Shown one piece after another: positions 43,682 to 51,234 of a DNA stretch of 64,000 nucleotides. A program made the translations under genes and the position numbers. The notes beneath the pieces were generated by a model. That model was not told the DNA's origin. It saw only the letters and a list, made by a program, of their open reading frames with translations, and made no database searches. The stretch is from JAAZZIT01 sp964480525 (GTDB taxonomy: Bacteria; Bacillota; Clostridia; Oscillospirales; Ruminococcaceae): contig CAYZOV010000002.1 of NCBI GenBank assembly GCA_964480525.1, positions 55,338 to 119,337 on the forward strand. The letters are read 5' to 3'. Each line of letters starts with the position of its first letter. Position 1 is the stretch's first letter.

Positions 43682-43719
43682 AAAGACAACGCTTGTTTTC
43701 AAACGTTGTCTTTGTTTTT
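43682..43719. terminator. Bidirectional terminator
   Basis: AAAGACAACG (43682-43691) and CGTTGTCTTT (43704-43713) pair over 10 bp; T-rich on the plus side (TTTGTTTTTT) and A-rich on the other. It ends both the AraC gene and the small minus-strand gene. Confidence 0.85.
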
Positions 43720-43720
43720 T

Positions 43721-43894
43721 CTAGCTGAACATATTGGACATTCCGTCAATAACTTCGCCTACGGCTTTTATAGCTTTTCCCGTGCTGTGCTTGATTTTGT
43801 TTTTCTGCTTTGATGTGGCGTTTGCGATTGTGTATGTCATTACGCCCGTCGCAAGTCCCACGGAAACGCCTTTCATAACTGACGACATTTTCAA
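43721..43894 (-). CDS. Small membrane-associated protein
   Basis: 57 aa from a TTG at 43894, six nt after GGGGGG; an ATG two codons later (43888) is the alternative but its spacing is 12. The peptide has a hydrophobic stretch (VSVGLATGVMTYTIANATS) followed by a basic and helical end (KQKNKIKHSTGKAIKAVGEVIDGM), recalling YtxH-like small envelope proteins. No function assigned. Separate transcription is supported by the strong ribosome site and terminator. Confidence 0.55.
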   Translation of the reverse strand: MKMSSVMKGVSVGLATGVMTYTIANATSKQKNKIKHSTGKAIKAVGEVIDGMSNMFS

Positions 43895-43981
43895 AAAAAT
43901 CCCCCCTTTAAAAAGATTTCCGAACTTATTATTTGCACAAATCTTTTTTATATGAGAGAATATTTTCGCCAATTTTTAATT

Positions 43982-44836
43982 TTAAATCGAAATAAAATGC
44001 GGTTTGCGGTTTTCAAAGTATGTTATGTACTTAAATCCCGCTTTTTTTGCGATTTCACCGCCCTCAAAAATGCCTTTTCCCACGTCCTCGACAAAGTGGC
44101 TGTCAGAACCTAAACTCAATATTTCGCCGCCTAAATCTTTGTAAAGCTTGACGTATTCGTATGTAGGAAAAGTATTTTTGTAACTTTGTCTAAGCCCCGA
44201 CGTGTTGATTTCGATTCCTTTGCCGTTTTGAATTATCACCTTGAAAATTTCTTCGATAATGTCGTCATAAGGCTTTAAATCCACTTTTATGCCAAAAGCT
44301 CCCTCAACATATCGCAAAACATAGGTCAAATGCCCCAAAATGTCAAATTTTCCCCATAGACACATTTTATGAATTTCGGTGAAATATCTTTCTAAAAGCT
44401 GTTTAATTTCATCTTGCGTAAATTTTTTGTAATCTAAAAACGCAAAATCTTCGGTTTTAGGTAACTGGTGCATTGAGCCGATAACAAAGTCAAGTCGGCT
44501 GTCCGCAACGATTTTTTCGGCAATTTCCACGTCCTGCAAAGGCTGTCCCATTTCAACACCACATATAAGTTTTATTTTGTCGCTGTATTGCTGTTTTAAT
44601 TTTGTAACGCACGAAACAGAATTTTCAAAATCTTTGCCAAAATCGAAAAATCTGTATGTGTTTTCGCCTACATAGTGGCTTTCGTCGTACCACCTGTTGC
44701 ACTCGCAATGGTCGGTAACAGCGTAAGCTTCTAGCCCCAAAGAAATCGCTTTTTCAATCATTTTGTTAATGTCAGCCTCGCTGTCAACGGAAAATTCGGT
44801 GTGTGTGTGACAGTCTATAAGTCCGTTTAAATTCAT
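43982..44836 (-). CDS. hisK: Histidinol-phosphatase, PHP family
   Basis: 284 aa. IDCHTHTEFSVDSEAD is the first metal motif, AYAVTDHCECN the second, GVEMGQPLQD and VIGSMHQLP further ligands, and GSDSHFVED the final Asp-His. Length and order match the HisK/HisJ branch that removes phosphate from L-histidinol phosphate. No his gene adjoins it, so another phosphoester is possible. RBS AAAGAGG. Confidence 0.82.
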   Translation of the reverse strand: MNLNGLIDCHTHTEFSVDSEADINKMIEKAISLGLEAYAVTDHCECNRWYDESHYVGENTYRFFDFGKDFENSVSCVTKLKQQYSDKIKLICGVEMGQPLQDVEIAEKIVADSRLDFVIGSMHQLPKTEDFAFLDYKKFTQDEIKQLLERYFTEIHKMCLWGKFDILGHLTYVLRYVEGAFGIKVDLKPYDDIIEEIFKVIIQNGKGIEINTSGLRQSYKNTFPTYEYVKLYKDLGGEILSLGSDSHFVEDVGKGIFEGGEIAKKAGFKYITYFENRKPHFISI

Positions 44837-44952
44837 AATTATACCTCTTTTTGTAAATATGGTTATATAAAAATATTCTCTTTTCGTATATTATAACAAA
44901 TTTTTGTGCTGTTGTCCATAAAAATTCAAACAAAAATGCACCAAATGTTTAG

Positions 44953-44981
44953 TTGCATTTTTTGTGTAAATGTGATATAAT
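44953..44981 (+). promoter_or_regulatory. Promoter of the ACT/UPF0210 operon
   Basis: TTGCAT (44953-44958), 17-bp spacer, TATAAT (44976-44981). The leader carries TGTAAT/ATTACA arms (44996-45025) that could form a small hairpin. Confidence 0.82.
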
Positions 44982-45061
44982 TAAAGGAAGCTTATTGTAA
45001 TTGTAGGGGAGTGCCTCGGATTACAGAATAAAATTAAGACAAACAAGCGGAGGTAAAAATA

Positions 45062-45331
45062 ATGAGAGCAGTTATTACAGTTATCGGACACGACGCAGTG
45101 GGGATTCTTTCAAAGGTTTCAACACGTTGTTCAGAGTACGAAGCAAATGTTATTGAGGTAACACAGTCTGTTTTGCAAGATATGTTTGCAATGATTATGC
45201 TTGTTGATATTTCAAAAATTAACAAGCCTTTTGCGGAACTTGCTGACAGCATGACCGAACTGGGTGAAAGTCTGGGACTTAAAATACATACAATGCACGA
45301 AGATATTTTCAATTGTATGCACCATATCTAA
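45062..45331 (+). CDS. ACT domain protein (UPF0237)
   Basis: 89 aa, one ACT domain: MRAVITVIGHDAVGILSKVS at the start, then NVIEVTQSVLQDMFAMIMLVDIS. Such stand-alone domains bind small ligands, often amino acids. It is paired with the UPF0210 gene 21 bp later, the usual partnership in Firmicutes; biological role unknown. Confidence 0.92.
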   Translation: MRAVITVIGHDAVGILSKVSTRCSEYEANVIEVTQSVLQDMFAMIMLVDISKINKPFAELADSMTELGESLGLKIHTMHEDIFNCMHHI

Positions 45332-45352
45332 TAAATTTTTCGGAGGAATATA

Positions 45353-46708
45353 ATGCTTAACGTTTATGATATTCTGGAAACTATCAGAATGATTCAGGAC
45401 GAATGTCTTGACATCAGAACTATTACAATGGGAATTTCACTTCTCGATTGTATCGACAGCGACATCAACGTTGCTTGCGAAAATGTTTATAACAAAATTA
45501 CAAGATGTGCCAAAGACCTTGTAAAGGTTGCGAACGATATTTCTAAGGAATTGGGTATTCCGATTATCAACAAGAGAATTTCCGTAACACCTATCGCAAT
45601 CGTGTCGGCGGCTTGCAAATGTTCACCTGTTCCGTTTGCACACGCTATGGACAGAGCCGCAAAAGCTGTTGGCGTTGACCTTATCGGCGGTTATTCCGCA
45701 CTTGTTCAAAAGGGATTTTCGGCAGGCGATATTGAGCTTATCAACTCAATTCCCGAAGCACTTAAAACAACGGAAAAAGTATGTTCGTCTGTCAGCGTAG
45801 GTTCTACAAAGGCAGGTATCAACCTTGACGCTTGTAAAATGATGGGTAGAATTATCAAGGAATGTGCCGAGGAAACCGTTGATAGCGCTTGTTTCGGTGC
45901 CGCAAAACTTGTTGTTTTCTGCAACCCTGTTGAGGATAACCCATTTATGGCGGGAGCGTTCCACGGTGTTGGCGAACCTGACGTTATGATTAACGTTGGC
46001 GTGTCGGGTCCGGGCGTTGTTCGTTCGGCTTTGGCAAAATACCCTGACGCAAATATCACGGAAATTTCGGATATTATCAAAAAGACTTCTTATAAAATTA
46101 CAAGAATCGGACAGCTTGTCGGTGTGACAGCTTCCGAAAGACTCGGCGTTCCGTTTGGAATCGTTGACCTTTCACTTGCTCCAACTCCTGCCGTTGGCGA
46201 CTCGGTAGCTCATATTCTTGAAGAAATCGGTCTTGAAAGATGTGGTACTCACGGCACAACAGCAACCCTTGCTTTGCTTAACGACGCAGTTAAAAAGGGC
46301 GGTGTTATGGCTTGTTCAAGTATCGGCGGACTTTCGGGTGCGTTTATCCCTGTTTCCGAGGACGCAGGTATGATTGACGCTGCTAAGAGCGGTTGTTTGA
46401 CAATTGAAAAACTCGAAGCAATGACGGCTGTTTGCTCCGTGGGTCTTGACATGATTGTTGTTCCGGGCGATACAGAGCCGGACACAATTTCCGCAATTAT
46501 CGCCGACGAAGCCGCTATCGGTATGGTAAACACCAAAACAACGGCTGTACGAATTATTCCTGCAATCGGCAAAGAGGTTGGGGAAGAACTTGACTGGGGC
46601 GGACTTTTCGGTTGCGGTCCTGTTATGCCACTTAAAAAGGAATCACCGTCTAAGTTTATAAATCGTGGCGGACAAATTCCCGCACCGCTTCACAGCCTTA
46701 AAAACTAA
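45353..46708 (+). CDS. UPF0210/PFL family protein
   Basis: 451 aa. DILETIRMIQDECLDIRTITMGI at the N terminus, VDLIGGYSALVQKGFS, FHGVGEPDVMINVGVSGPGVV, and CGTHGTTATLALLNDAV define the UPF0210 (DUF711, PFL-like) family. It is related by fold to pyruvate formate-lyase but has no Gly-radical motif that I can see. Role unknown; acts with the ACT protein. Followed by two terminators. Confidence 0.92.
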   Translation: MLNVYDILETIRMIQDECLDIRTITMGISLLDCIDSDINVACENVYNKITRCAKDLVKVANDISKELGIPIINKRISVTPIAIVSAACKCSPVPFAHAMDRAAKAVGVDLIGGYSALVQKGFSAGDIELINSIPEALKTTEKVCSSVSVGSTKAGINLDACKMMGRIIKECAEETVDSACFGAAKLVVFCNPVEDNPFMAGAFHGVGEPDVMINVGVSGPGVVRSALAKYPDANITEISDIIKKTSYKITRIGQLVGVTASERLGVPFGIVDLSLAPTPAVGDSVAHILEEIGLERCGTHGTTATLALLNDAVKKGGVMACSSIGGLSGAFIPVSEDAGMIDAAKSGCLTIEKLEAMTAVCSVGLDMIVVPGDTEPDTISAIIADEAAIGMVNTKTTAVRIIPAIGKEVGEELDWGGLFGCGPVMPLKKESPSKFINRGGQIPAPLHSLKN

Positions 46709-46717
46709 TAAAAATAT

Positions 46718-46748
46718 TCCCGACTTCACAAAAAGTCGGGATTTTTTT
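46718..46748 (+). terminator. Terminator after the UPF0210 gene
   Basis: TCCCGACTT and AAGTCGGGA pair over 9 bp with a 6-nt loop, then seven T. Confidence 0.92.
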
Positions 46749-46752
46749 GCGC

Positions 46753-46787
46753 AAAAAACCGCCGTTTTCTTTTGGAAAACAGCGGTT
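46753..46787 (-). terminator. Terminator of the dockerin hydrolase gene
   Basis: Minus strand: AACCGCTGTTTTC and GAAAACGGCGGTT pair with one wobble around a 5-nt loop, then TTTT. Confidence 0.88.
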
Positions 46788-46798
46788 AAATTTTTGCT

Positions 46799-48649
46799 TT
46801 ACAGACTGTCGATATATCCGTTTACGAATCTGACTATTGTTAATGCGTCTTTAATCGTAACTTCACCGTCGCCCGTAACGTCCCCAAGTTTAAGCTGGGA
46901 TTCGTCAAGGGTAACGTACCCGTTTACGAATCTGACAATTGTTAATGCGTCCTTAATCGTAATTTGACCGTCGCCCGTAACGTCCCCTTTGACGGTTTCG
47001 CCCTCGGACGGGGAAGTGGTGGATTGAGGTTTTGTGACTTTTAAGGTGTAACTTCGTACAAGTCCGCTGGTGGACTTGACCTGAACAACAAAAGTATTTT
47101 CACCTGTTTTCAGGGTGAATTTTCCTGTGCCTGTGACTGTTGCCTTTGAATTGTTTGCCGTTGCCGTGATGTTAATTGAGGAAACATTTTCGCCAACGGT
47201 CAGAGTGTACGAATTTTTAAATCTATCAAATGTCGGGGAAATTGTTTGCCCCTCAACAGAAAGGCTGTCTAAATAATTGTTGTTGTTGCCTGTTTTGGTC
47301 GGCAATTCGCAGGCAGAATCGGGCATATTGTTGTAAATCGGAATTTTAAATTCCAGAGCGGAATTAAAAAGTTCTTCAGGATATGCACGTTTCATAATTT
47401 TAGCTTCGCTTTCGGCAGCTTGAATATTTGTCATATATTGGTGAACATAATATCCGTTTCCGCCGTCCACAACGTCAAATTTCTGCAAATAAAGTGTGTC
47501 TTGTTCTTTGTTTATGTAACCCGTGCCAATCCAAATTGAACCGCCCACAATGGACTTGTACTGATTTGTCCACGGAAGCAAATATTTTTCGTTGGTTGTC
47601 GAAGCATACTTCGCACCGTTTTCAACCGCCGTCGCCGTGCTTGACGTAAACGCCTGAATGTTGAAAAAATTAAAATATCCGGGGTATTTTGCCACAGTAC
47701 CCGTCGCAAGGGAACTTCCGCTTGTTCCTTGTTCCTGCAAGGCTCTTGAAGCAAGGTGGTACGGGCTAACCCCCGATTTTTTCGCTGCGTCCATGAAAGT
47801 TTTTGAATATGTAATGGTTTCGTTGGTGTCAGGGGTTACAAATTCGCCTTTCATAAATGAATTTTGCAAAAGTTTTTTAACGTTTTCTTCGGTGTGAACG
47901 CTTGAATTGTACGACAGATTTTCAAACATAAGGATATAATCTTCGCTTAGGAAATTTCGTGGGTCAAGGTAGTATTTAACTATGGCTTCGCTTGCGGCAA
48001 ACCAGCTTGAACCGTCAAGTCCGATATAATACCCGCCTGTGAAATTGTATGCGCCTTTTTCCATTGAACGCCACGATTCCGGGGCGGATTTGTTAATAAG
48101 CGCTCTGCCCAAAACCATTTCGTTTTTAACCACGTCGTTCCAGTCAAGGTTTGTTTTTTGTGCGGTAAAAATCCATTCAGGGTGGATTTGGTGTAATTTT
48201 CGCAAAGATTCTTTATAACTTTCGGGAAAACCCTGTTTGTCAAGGTATTCTTCAAAATCTGCGTCAGGCGTGTACTGACCGCCTGAATTGTCGTCGCCCG
48301 TTTGGGTGTTGTCGTCTTTGTCTGAATCGCCTGTTGAAGTTGTGATAATTTTAATGTAACTTGTTGACGCATAACCTGTTACGGTTGTGTTTGACGAAGT
48401 AAATGAAATTTTGTAAAAACTTCCCTCTGTGCCTAAAATAGTCACAATGTCGTTGTTGTATAATTTGCTGATAACCGTTGCGGACGTGGACGGCTTGTTT
48501 CGGACGTTAAGGTACGAACCTGAATTTATTCCGTAAACCTGCCCCGTTTTTGCGTCGGTTGCGCCTGCGGTTACGACTGAACCAGCCAACAGCGTGAACG
48601 TCATAACAACAGCCATGAGTATAAATTTTAATCGTTTTGTAACTTTCAT
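46799..48649 (-). CDS. Dockerin-bearing secreted peptidoglycan hydrolase (glucosaminidase type)
   Basis: 616 aa from the ATG at 48649. Signal peptide (ends near AGATDAK), SH3-type domain (about 40-100: GSYLNVRNKPSTSATVISKLYNN), a Thr/Asp/Gly linker, a glucosaminidase domain (about 130-410, with SPYHLASRALQEQG), a cadherin-like beta-domain (about 460-545) and a C-terminal type I dockerin with two repeats GDVTGDGQITIKDAL and GDVTGDGEVTIKDAL that fit calcium loops. It should cut N-acetylglucosaminyl bonds of peptidoglycan and dock to a cohesin; the divergent gene encodes one. The glycosidases in this window lack dockerins. Confidence 0.88.
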   Translation of the reverse strand: MKVTKRLKFILMAVVMTFTLLAGSVVTAGATDAKTGQVYGINSGSYLNVRNKPSTSATVISKLYNNDIVTILGTEGSFYKISFTSSNTTVTGYASTSYIKIITTSTGDSDKDDNTQTGDDNSGGQYTPDADFEEYLDKQGFPESYKESLRKLHQIHPEWIFTAQKTNLDWNDVVKNEMVLGRALINKSAPESWRSMEKGAYNFTGGYYIGLDGSSWFAASEAIVKYYLDPRNFLSEDYILMFENLSYNSSVHTEENVKKLLQNSFMKGEFVTPDTNETITYSKTFMDAAKKSGVSPYHLASRALQEQGTSGSSLATGTVAKYPGYFNFFNIQAFTSSTATAVENGAKYASTTNEKYLLPWTNQYKSIVGGSIWIGTGYINKEQDTLYLQKFDVVDGGNGYYVHQYMTNIQAAESEAKIMKRAYPEELFNSALEFKIPIYNNMPDSACELPTKTGNNNNYLDSLSVEGQTISPTFDRFKNSYTLTVGENVSSINITATANNSKATVTGTGKFTLKTGENTFVVQVKSTSGLVRSYTLKVTKPQSTTSPSEGETVKGDVTGDGQITIKDALTIVRFVNGYVTLDESQLKLGDVTGDGEVTIKDALTIVRFVNGYIDSL

Positions 48650-48679
48650 ATAATTCTCATACTTAAAAAGTATGCCTCC
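48647..48679 (-). promoter_or_regulatory. SD separated from the start codon by a hairpin
   Basis: Minus strand: GGAGG (48675-48679), then CATACTT, TTT, AAGTATG (48658-48674), eight nt, ATG at 48649. The 7-bp stem with a 3-nt loop, if formed, removes 17 nt and brings the GGAGG to 8 nt from the ATG. The 25-nt linear gap would otherwise be too long. Confidence 0.62.
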
Positions 48680-48707
48680 AAATTTCAAAAAACTTTATTC
48701 CACTATA

Positions 48708-48737
48708 ATTATAGTACATTTACACACAGCTTGTCAA
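48708..48737 (-). promoter_or_regulatory. Promoter of the dockerin hydrolase gene
   Basis: Minus strand: TTGACA (48732-48737), 18-bp spacer, TATAAT (48708-48713). Confidence 0.8.
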
Positions 48738-48814
48738 GGGTTTTTGGGCGATTTTTGCGGATTTTAGGGAGTTTTTGCAAAAGAAAGAAGTTTACAAAAA
48801 ATTTACAACCGCAT

Positions 48815-48851
48815 ATCTGGTAAAGATTACAAATTTATTACAACATCTGGT
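48815..48851. promoter_or_regulatory. Phased direct repeat between divergent promoters
   Basis: ATCTGGT occurs at 48815-48821 and 48845-48851, exactly 30 bp apart (about three helical turns), in the same orientation. An AACCGCA (48807-48813) and its complement TGCGGTT (48871-48877) flank them. These could be operator half-sites for a shared regulator of the cohesin and dockerin genes. Confidence 0.42.
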
Positions 48852-48903
48852 GGTCGGGGCAAATTTTTATTGCGGTTAAGGTGAAAAACAAGTGCGTTTT
48901 TTG

Positions 48904-48932
48904 TTGACAAGATTTTTGTTGTGTGTTATACT
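48904..48932 (+). promoter_or_regulatory. Promoter of the cohesin protein gene
   Basis: TTGACA (48904-48909), 17-bp spacer, TATACT (48927-48932). Confidence 0.83.
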
Positions 48933-48984
48933 GAAATTTAAGTTATTGCGTCGATTAACAGAGAAAATACGGAGGCAACCCAGT

Positions 48985-50487
48985 ATGAAATTAAAAATAA
49001 GTAAAGTTTTTTTGTGTATATTAACAATTTTGACAATAATTGTCACGTCTGCTTTTTCGGTTTTCGGAGCGGATTCCTGCAAAGTTACGCTTTCTGCGTC
49101 AAAATCTTCAATTAAAGCGGGCGAAGAAGTGACAATTTCCGTAACCCTTGCTCCGTCGTCAAAGGGCGTTGGCGGATTTAATTTTTCCGTAACCTATGAC
49201 ACGTCAAAATTTGAATTTGTGTCAGGCGAAAAGGGAAGCGGTTATGAAAATATCACCTTGTATAAGGGTGCTGCGGGTGTTTCGGGATATAATTCCGACA
49301 ACGTTAAACAGTCAAATAAAATCGCAACTTTTAAATTTAAGGCAAAATCAAACATCAGCGGAAAAGTTGCTTTTTCTGTTAATACAAAAGAACTTTTCTA
49401 TGTGGACGATACAAGCGATTATGTGGATATAACCCCGACCGTTTCAAAAGCAAATGTTTCCGTTGAATCGGCACAGACAACTACTACCACAACGAAAAAA
49501 ACTACAACCACGACCACAACAAAGAAAACCACAACCACTACCACGACAAAGAAAACAACTACTACAACGACAACAAAAAAGAAAACAACGACTACAACAA
49601 CTACGCCAAAAAAGACTACCACAACTACGACCACACCGAAGAAAACAACCACGACTACGACCACACCGAAGCAGACCACAACAACCACAACGCCTGTTAC
49701 GGTTACGTCACTGACTACGACTACACCGCCTGAAACGGTTACTACGCCTACGGAAACAACAACGGTTGCGACCACAACCCCTGCTGAAACCACTACGGAA
49801 GAAACAACCACAACGACGGCGGAAATTAAAATTCCCGAAAATTTTGATACATATATGTTTAAATATGTTTACGACAGCGTGGACGTTTTCGCCGAAAACG
49901 AGGACAGCAATTTTGTTTTCGACCTTTCGGAATATGTGGACGATTTTTCAAAAAGCTATGACCTGACCGTTTATGTTCAGGTGGACGGGGACGTTAATGC
50001 TTCGGTTGCGTACAACATGGACGGACAATGGACGCAAAATTATTTCAAAACTTCCGATAAAATCGCCGAGTGGAACGTGGAAAACATTAAACTTGAAGAT
50101 TATGATACCTTAATACATATTCCTGTGTATTTTATGTCAACAGGCACAACATATATTGTGGGTGCCGTGGTTGTAAAAGACAGCCAAACAGGTGAAATTT
50201 TGTATAACGGTCTTGAAAAAATTTCCACACCGCCGACTGAAAATCCGGAATCAACCACAACTTTGCCGCCGCAAACAACACCTGACGGCACGGAAGATTT
50301 ATCAAAATTTACACAGAACAGCTCAACGACAGTTAAAAACAATTCACCGCAGGAAAAAACAATTCTGCCGTATTTGATTGTCATAATTATACCCGTGCTG
50401 TTTTTAGTTGTATCGGGACTTTTGATTGTTATTATAATTAAAAATATCACCGACGCAAAGAAAAATAACCAATCTGACGATGAATAA
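48985..50487 (+). CDS. Membrane-anchored cohesin-domain protein
   Basis: 500 aa from the ATG 9 nt after GGAGG. Signal peptide (ends near SVFGADS); cohesin domain about 32-165 (CKVTLSASKSSIKAGEEVTI, GVGGFNFSVTYDTSKFEFVS); Thr-rich linker about 168-285 with Lys or Pro every few residues; a second beta-domain about 290-420 (FDTYMFKYVYDSVDVFAE, IHIPVYFMSTGTTYIVGAVVV); another Thr/Pro linker; membrane helix about 455-485 and an Asp-rich cytosolic end. It can hold dockerin proteins at the cell surface. There is no sortase motif. Type I or other cohesin class is not decided. Confidence 0.86.
   Translation: MKLKISKVFLCILTILTIIVTSAFSVFGADSCKVTLSASKSSIKAGEEVTISVTLAPSSKGVGGFNFSVTYDTSKFEFVSGEKGSGYENITLYKGAAGVSGYNSDNVKQSNKIATFKFKAKSNISGKVAFSVNTKELFYVDDTSDYVDITPTVSKANVSVESAQTTTTTTKKTTTTTTTKKTTTTTTTKKTTTTTTTKKKTTTTTTTPKKTTTTTTTPKKTTTTTTTPKQTTTTTTPVTVTSLTTTTPPETVTTPTETTTVATTTPAETTTEETTTTTAEIKIPENFDTYMFKYVYDSVDVFAENEDSNFVFDLSEYVDDFSKSYDLTVYVQVDGDVNASVAYNMDGQWTQNYFKTSDKIAEWNVENIKLEDYDTLIHIPVYFMSTGTTYIVGAVVVKDSQTGEILYNGLEKISTPPTENPESTTTLPPQTTPDGTEDLSKFTQNSSTTVKNNSPQEKTILPYLIVIIIPVLFLVVSGLLIVIIIKNITDAKKNNQSDDE
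49482..49800 (+). repeat. Thr-linker tandem repeat in the cohesin gene
   Basis: Imperfect in-frame repeats of ACN codons for Thr, with AAA/AAG (Lys) pairs and later CCN (Pro) at intervals of about 24-27 bases, e.g. ACCACAACCACTACC. The unit length varies, so this is a site likely to expand or shrink by slippage. Confidence 0.8.
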
Positions 50488-50489
50488 TT

Positions 50490-50523
50490 AAAGCTCTCAG
50501 GACTATTCCTGAGAGCTTTTTTG
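50490..50523. terminator. Bidirectional terminator between cohesin gene and queH
   Basis: AAAGCTCTCAGGA (50490-50502) and TCCTGAGAGCTTT (50507-50519) pair over 13 bp with a 4-nt loop. The T-run follows on plus; the queH stop lies in the loop. Confidence 0.9.
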
Positions 50524-51138
50524 TCTTTCTAAGGATTCTTTGTAGGAAAAACCGCACCCACAATAATTTTGTCGGTATAACCCATACTGTTTTGAAAGTT
50601 CGATTGAACGTTTATAACCGTTTTTCTTTTTAAAATCCGACGGCAAAAATTTCAGATTAAGGCTGTTTGCAATGCTTTCTCCGATTTCGTTTAACTTTTG
50701 GGAGTTTTTTAGCGGACTTATGGTGAGAGTGGTGCAAAAATAGTCATATCCGCCTTTTAGACATTCTTCTGCGGTTTTCAAAAGTCGCAGTTCATAACAG
50801 GCAAAACACCGCTTCCCACCCTCACGAACATTTTCCAGACCTTTGACGGCGGAAAAAAATTCGTTTGGGTCATATTGGGTTTGAACAAGTTTTACAGGAT
50901 ATTTCAGGGGCATTTGTTCAATCAACCGCTTCACTTCTGATTGGCGATAATCAAATTCCGCTTTTGAATTTATGTTCGGGTTGTAAAAAAACACCGTAAT
51001 ATCGAAATATTCGTTTAAATATTCAAGACAATAACTTGAACACGGCGCACAACAAGCGTGTAATAAAAGTCTAGGTCGGTCTGAACCCAGATTCTTAATA
51101 ATGCTGTCTAATTCTCTTTGATAATTTCTTTTATCCAT
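50503..51138 (-). CDS. queH: Epoxyqueuosine reductase QueH
   Basis: 211 aa. LLLHACCAPCSSYCLEYL near the N terminus is the tandem-Cys signature; CFACYELRL and the final YCGCGFSY supply more Cys of the metal sites; FTISP-like TLTISPLKNSQ is also conserved. QueH reduces epoxyqueuosine to queuosine at the wobble position of tRNA, replacing QueG in many Firmicutes. Monocistronic with its own promoter. Confidence 0.93.
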   Translation of the reverse strand: MDKRNYQRELDSIIKNLGSDRPRLLLHACCAPCSSYCLEYLNEYFDITVFFYNPNINSKAEFDYRQSEVKRLIEQMPLKYPVKLVQTQYDPNEFFSAVKGLENVREGGKRCFACYELRLLKTAEECLKGGYDYFCTTLTISPLKNSQKLNEIGESIANSLNLKFLPSDFKKKNGYKRSIELSKQYGLYRQNYCGCGFSYKESLERQKSSQE

Positions 51139-51170
51139 TTTAAAAAATCCTTTTGAGTTTTGTTAAGACA

Positions 51171-51199
51171 ATTATACACCAAAAATATTTTTTTTGCAA
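51171..51199 (-). promoter_or_regulatory. Promoter of queH
   Basis: Minus strand: TTGCAA (51194-51199), 17-bp A/T-rich spacer, TATAAT (51171-51176). Confidence 0.75.
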
Positions 51200-51202
51200 C
51201 AA

Positions 51203-51230
51203 AAAAAGCAGACGATTTCGTCTGCTTTTT
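51203..51230 (-). terminator. Terminator of the leu operon
   Basis: AAAAAGCAGACG (51203-51214) and CGTCTGCTTTTT (51219-51230) pair over 12 bp around ATTT. T- and A-runs are part of the stem on both strands, so it can work both ways. Confidence 0.85.
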
Positions 51231-51234
51231 GATT

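Noticed and set aside
43721..43972. Longer 83-aa version of the small minus-strand protein
   Set aside because: The strong GGGGGG ribosome site lies inside the longer frame, which supports the later start.
30612..45025. Shared TGTAGGG...GGATTACAGA in leaders of the rluB-like and ACT genes, as a common riboswitch
   Set aside because: Similarity is short, spacings differ and no larger fold matches; likely chance or a local hairpin.
49480..49800. Thr-repeat region as a possible CRISPR or minisatellite
   Set aside because: Units vary in length, lie in frame and code for a linker, so they are a coding repeat.
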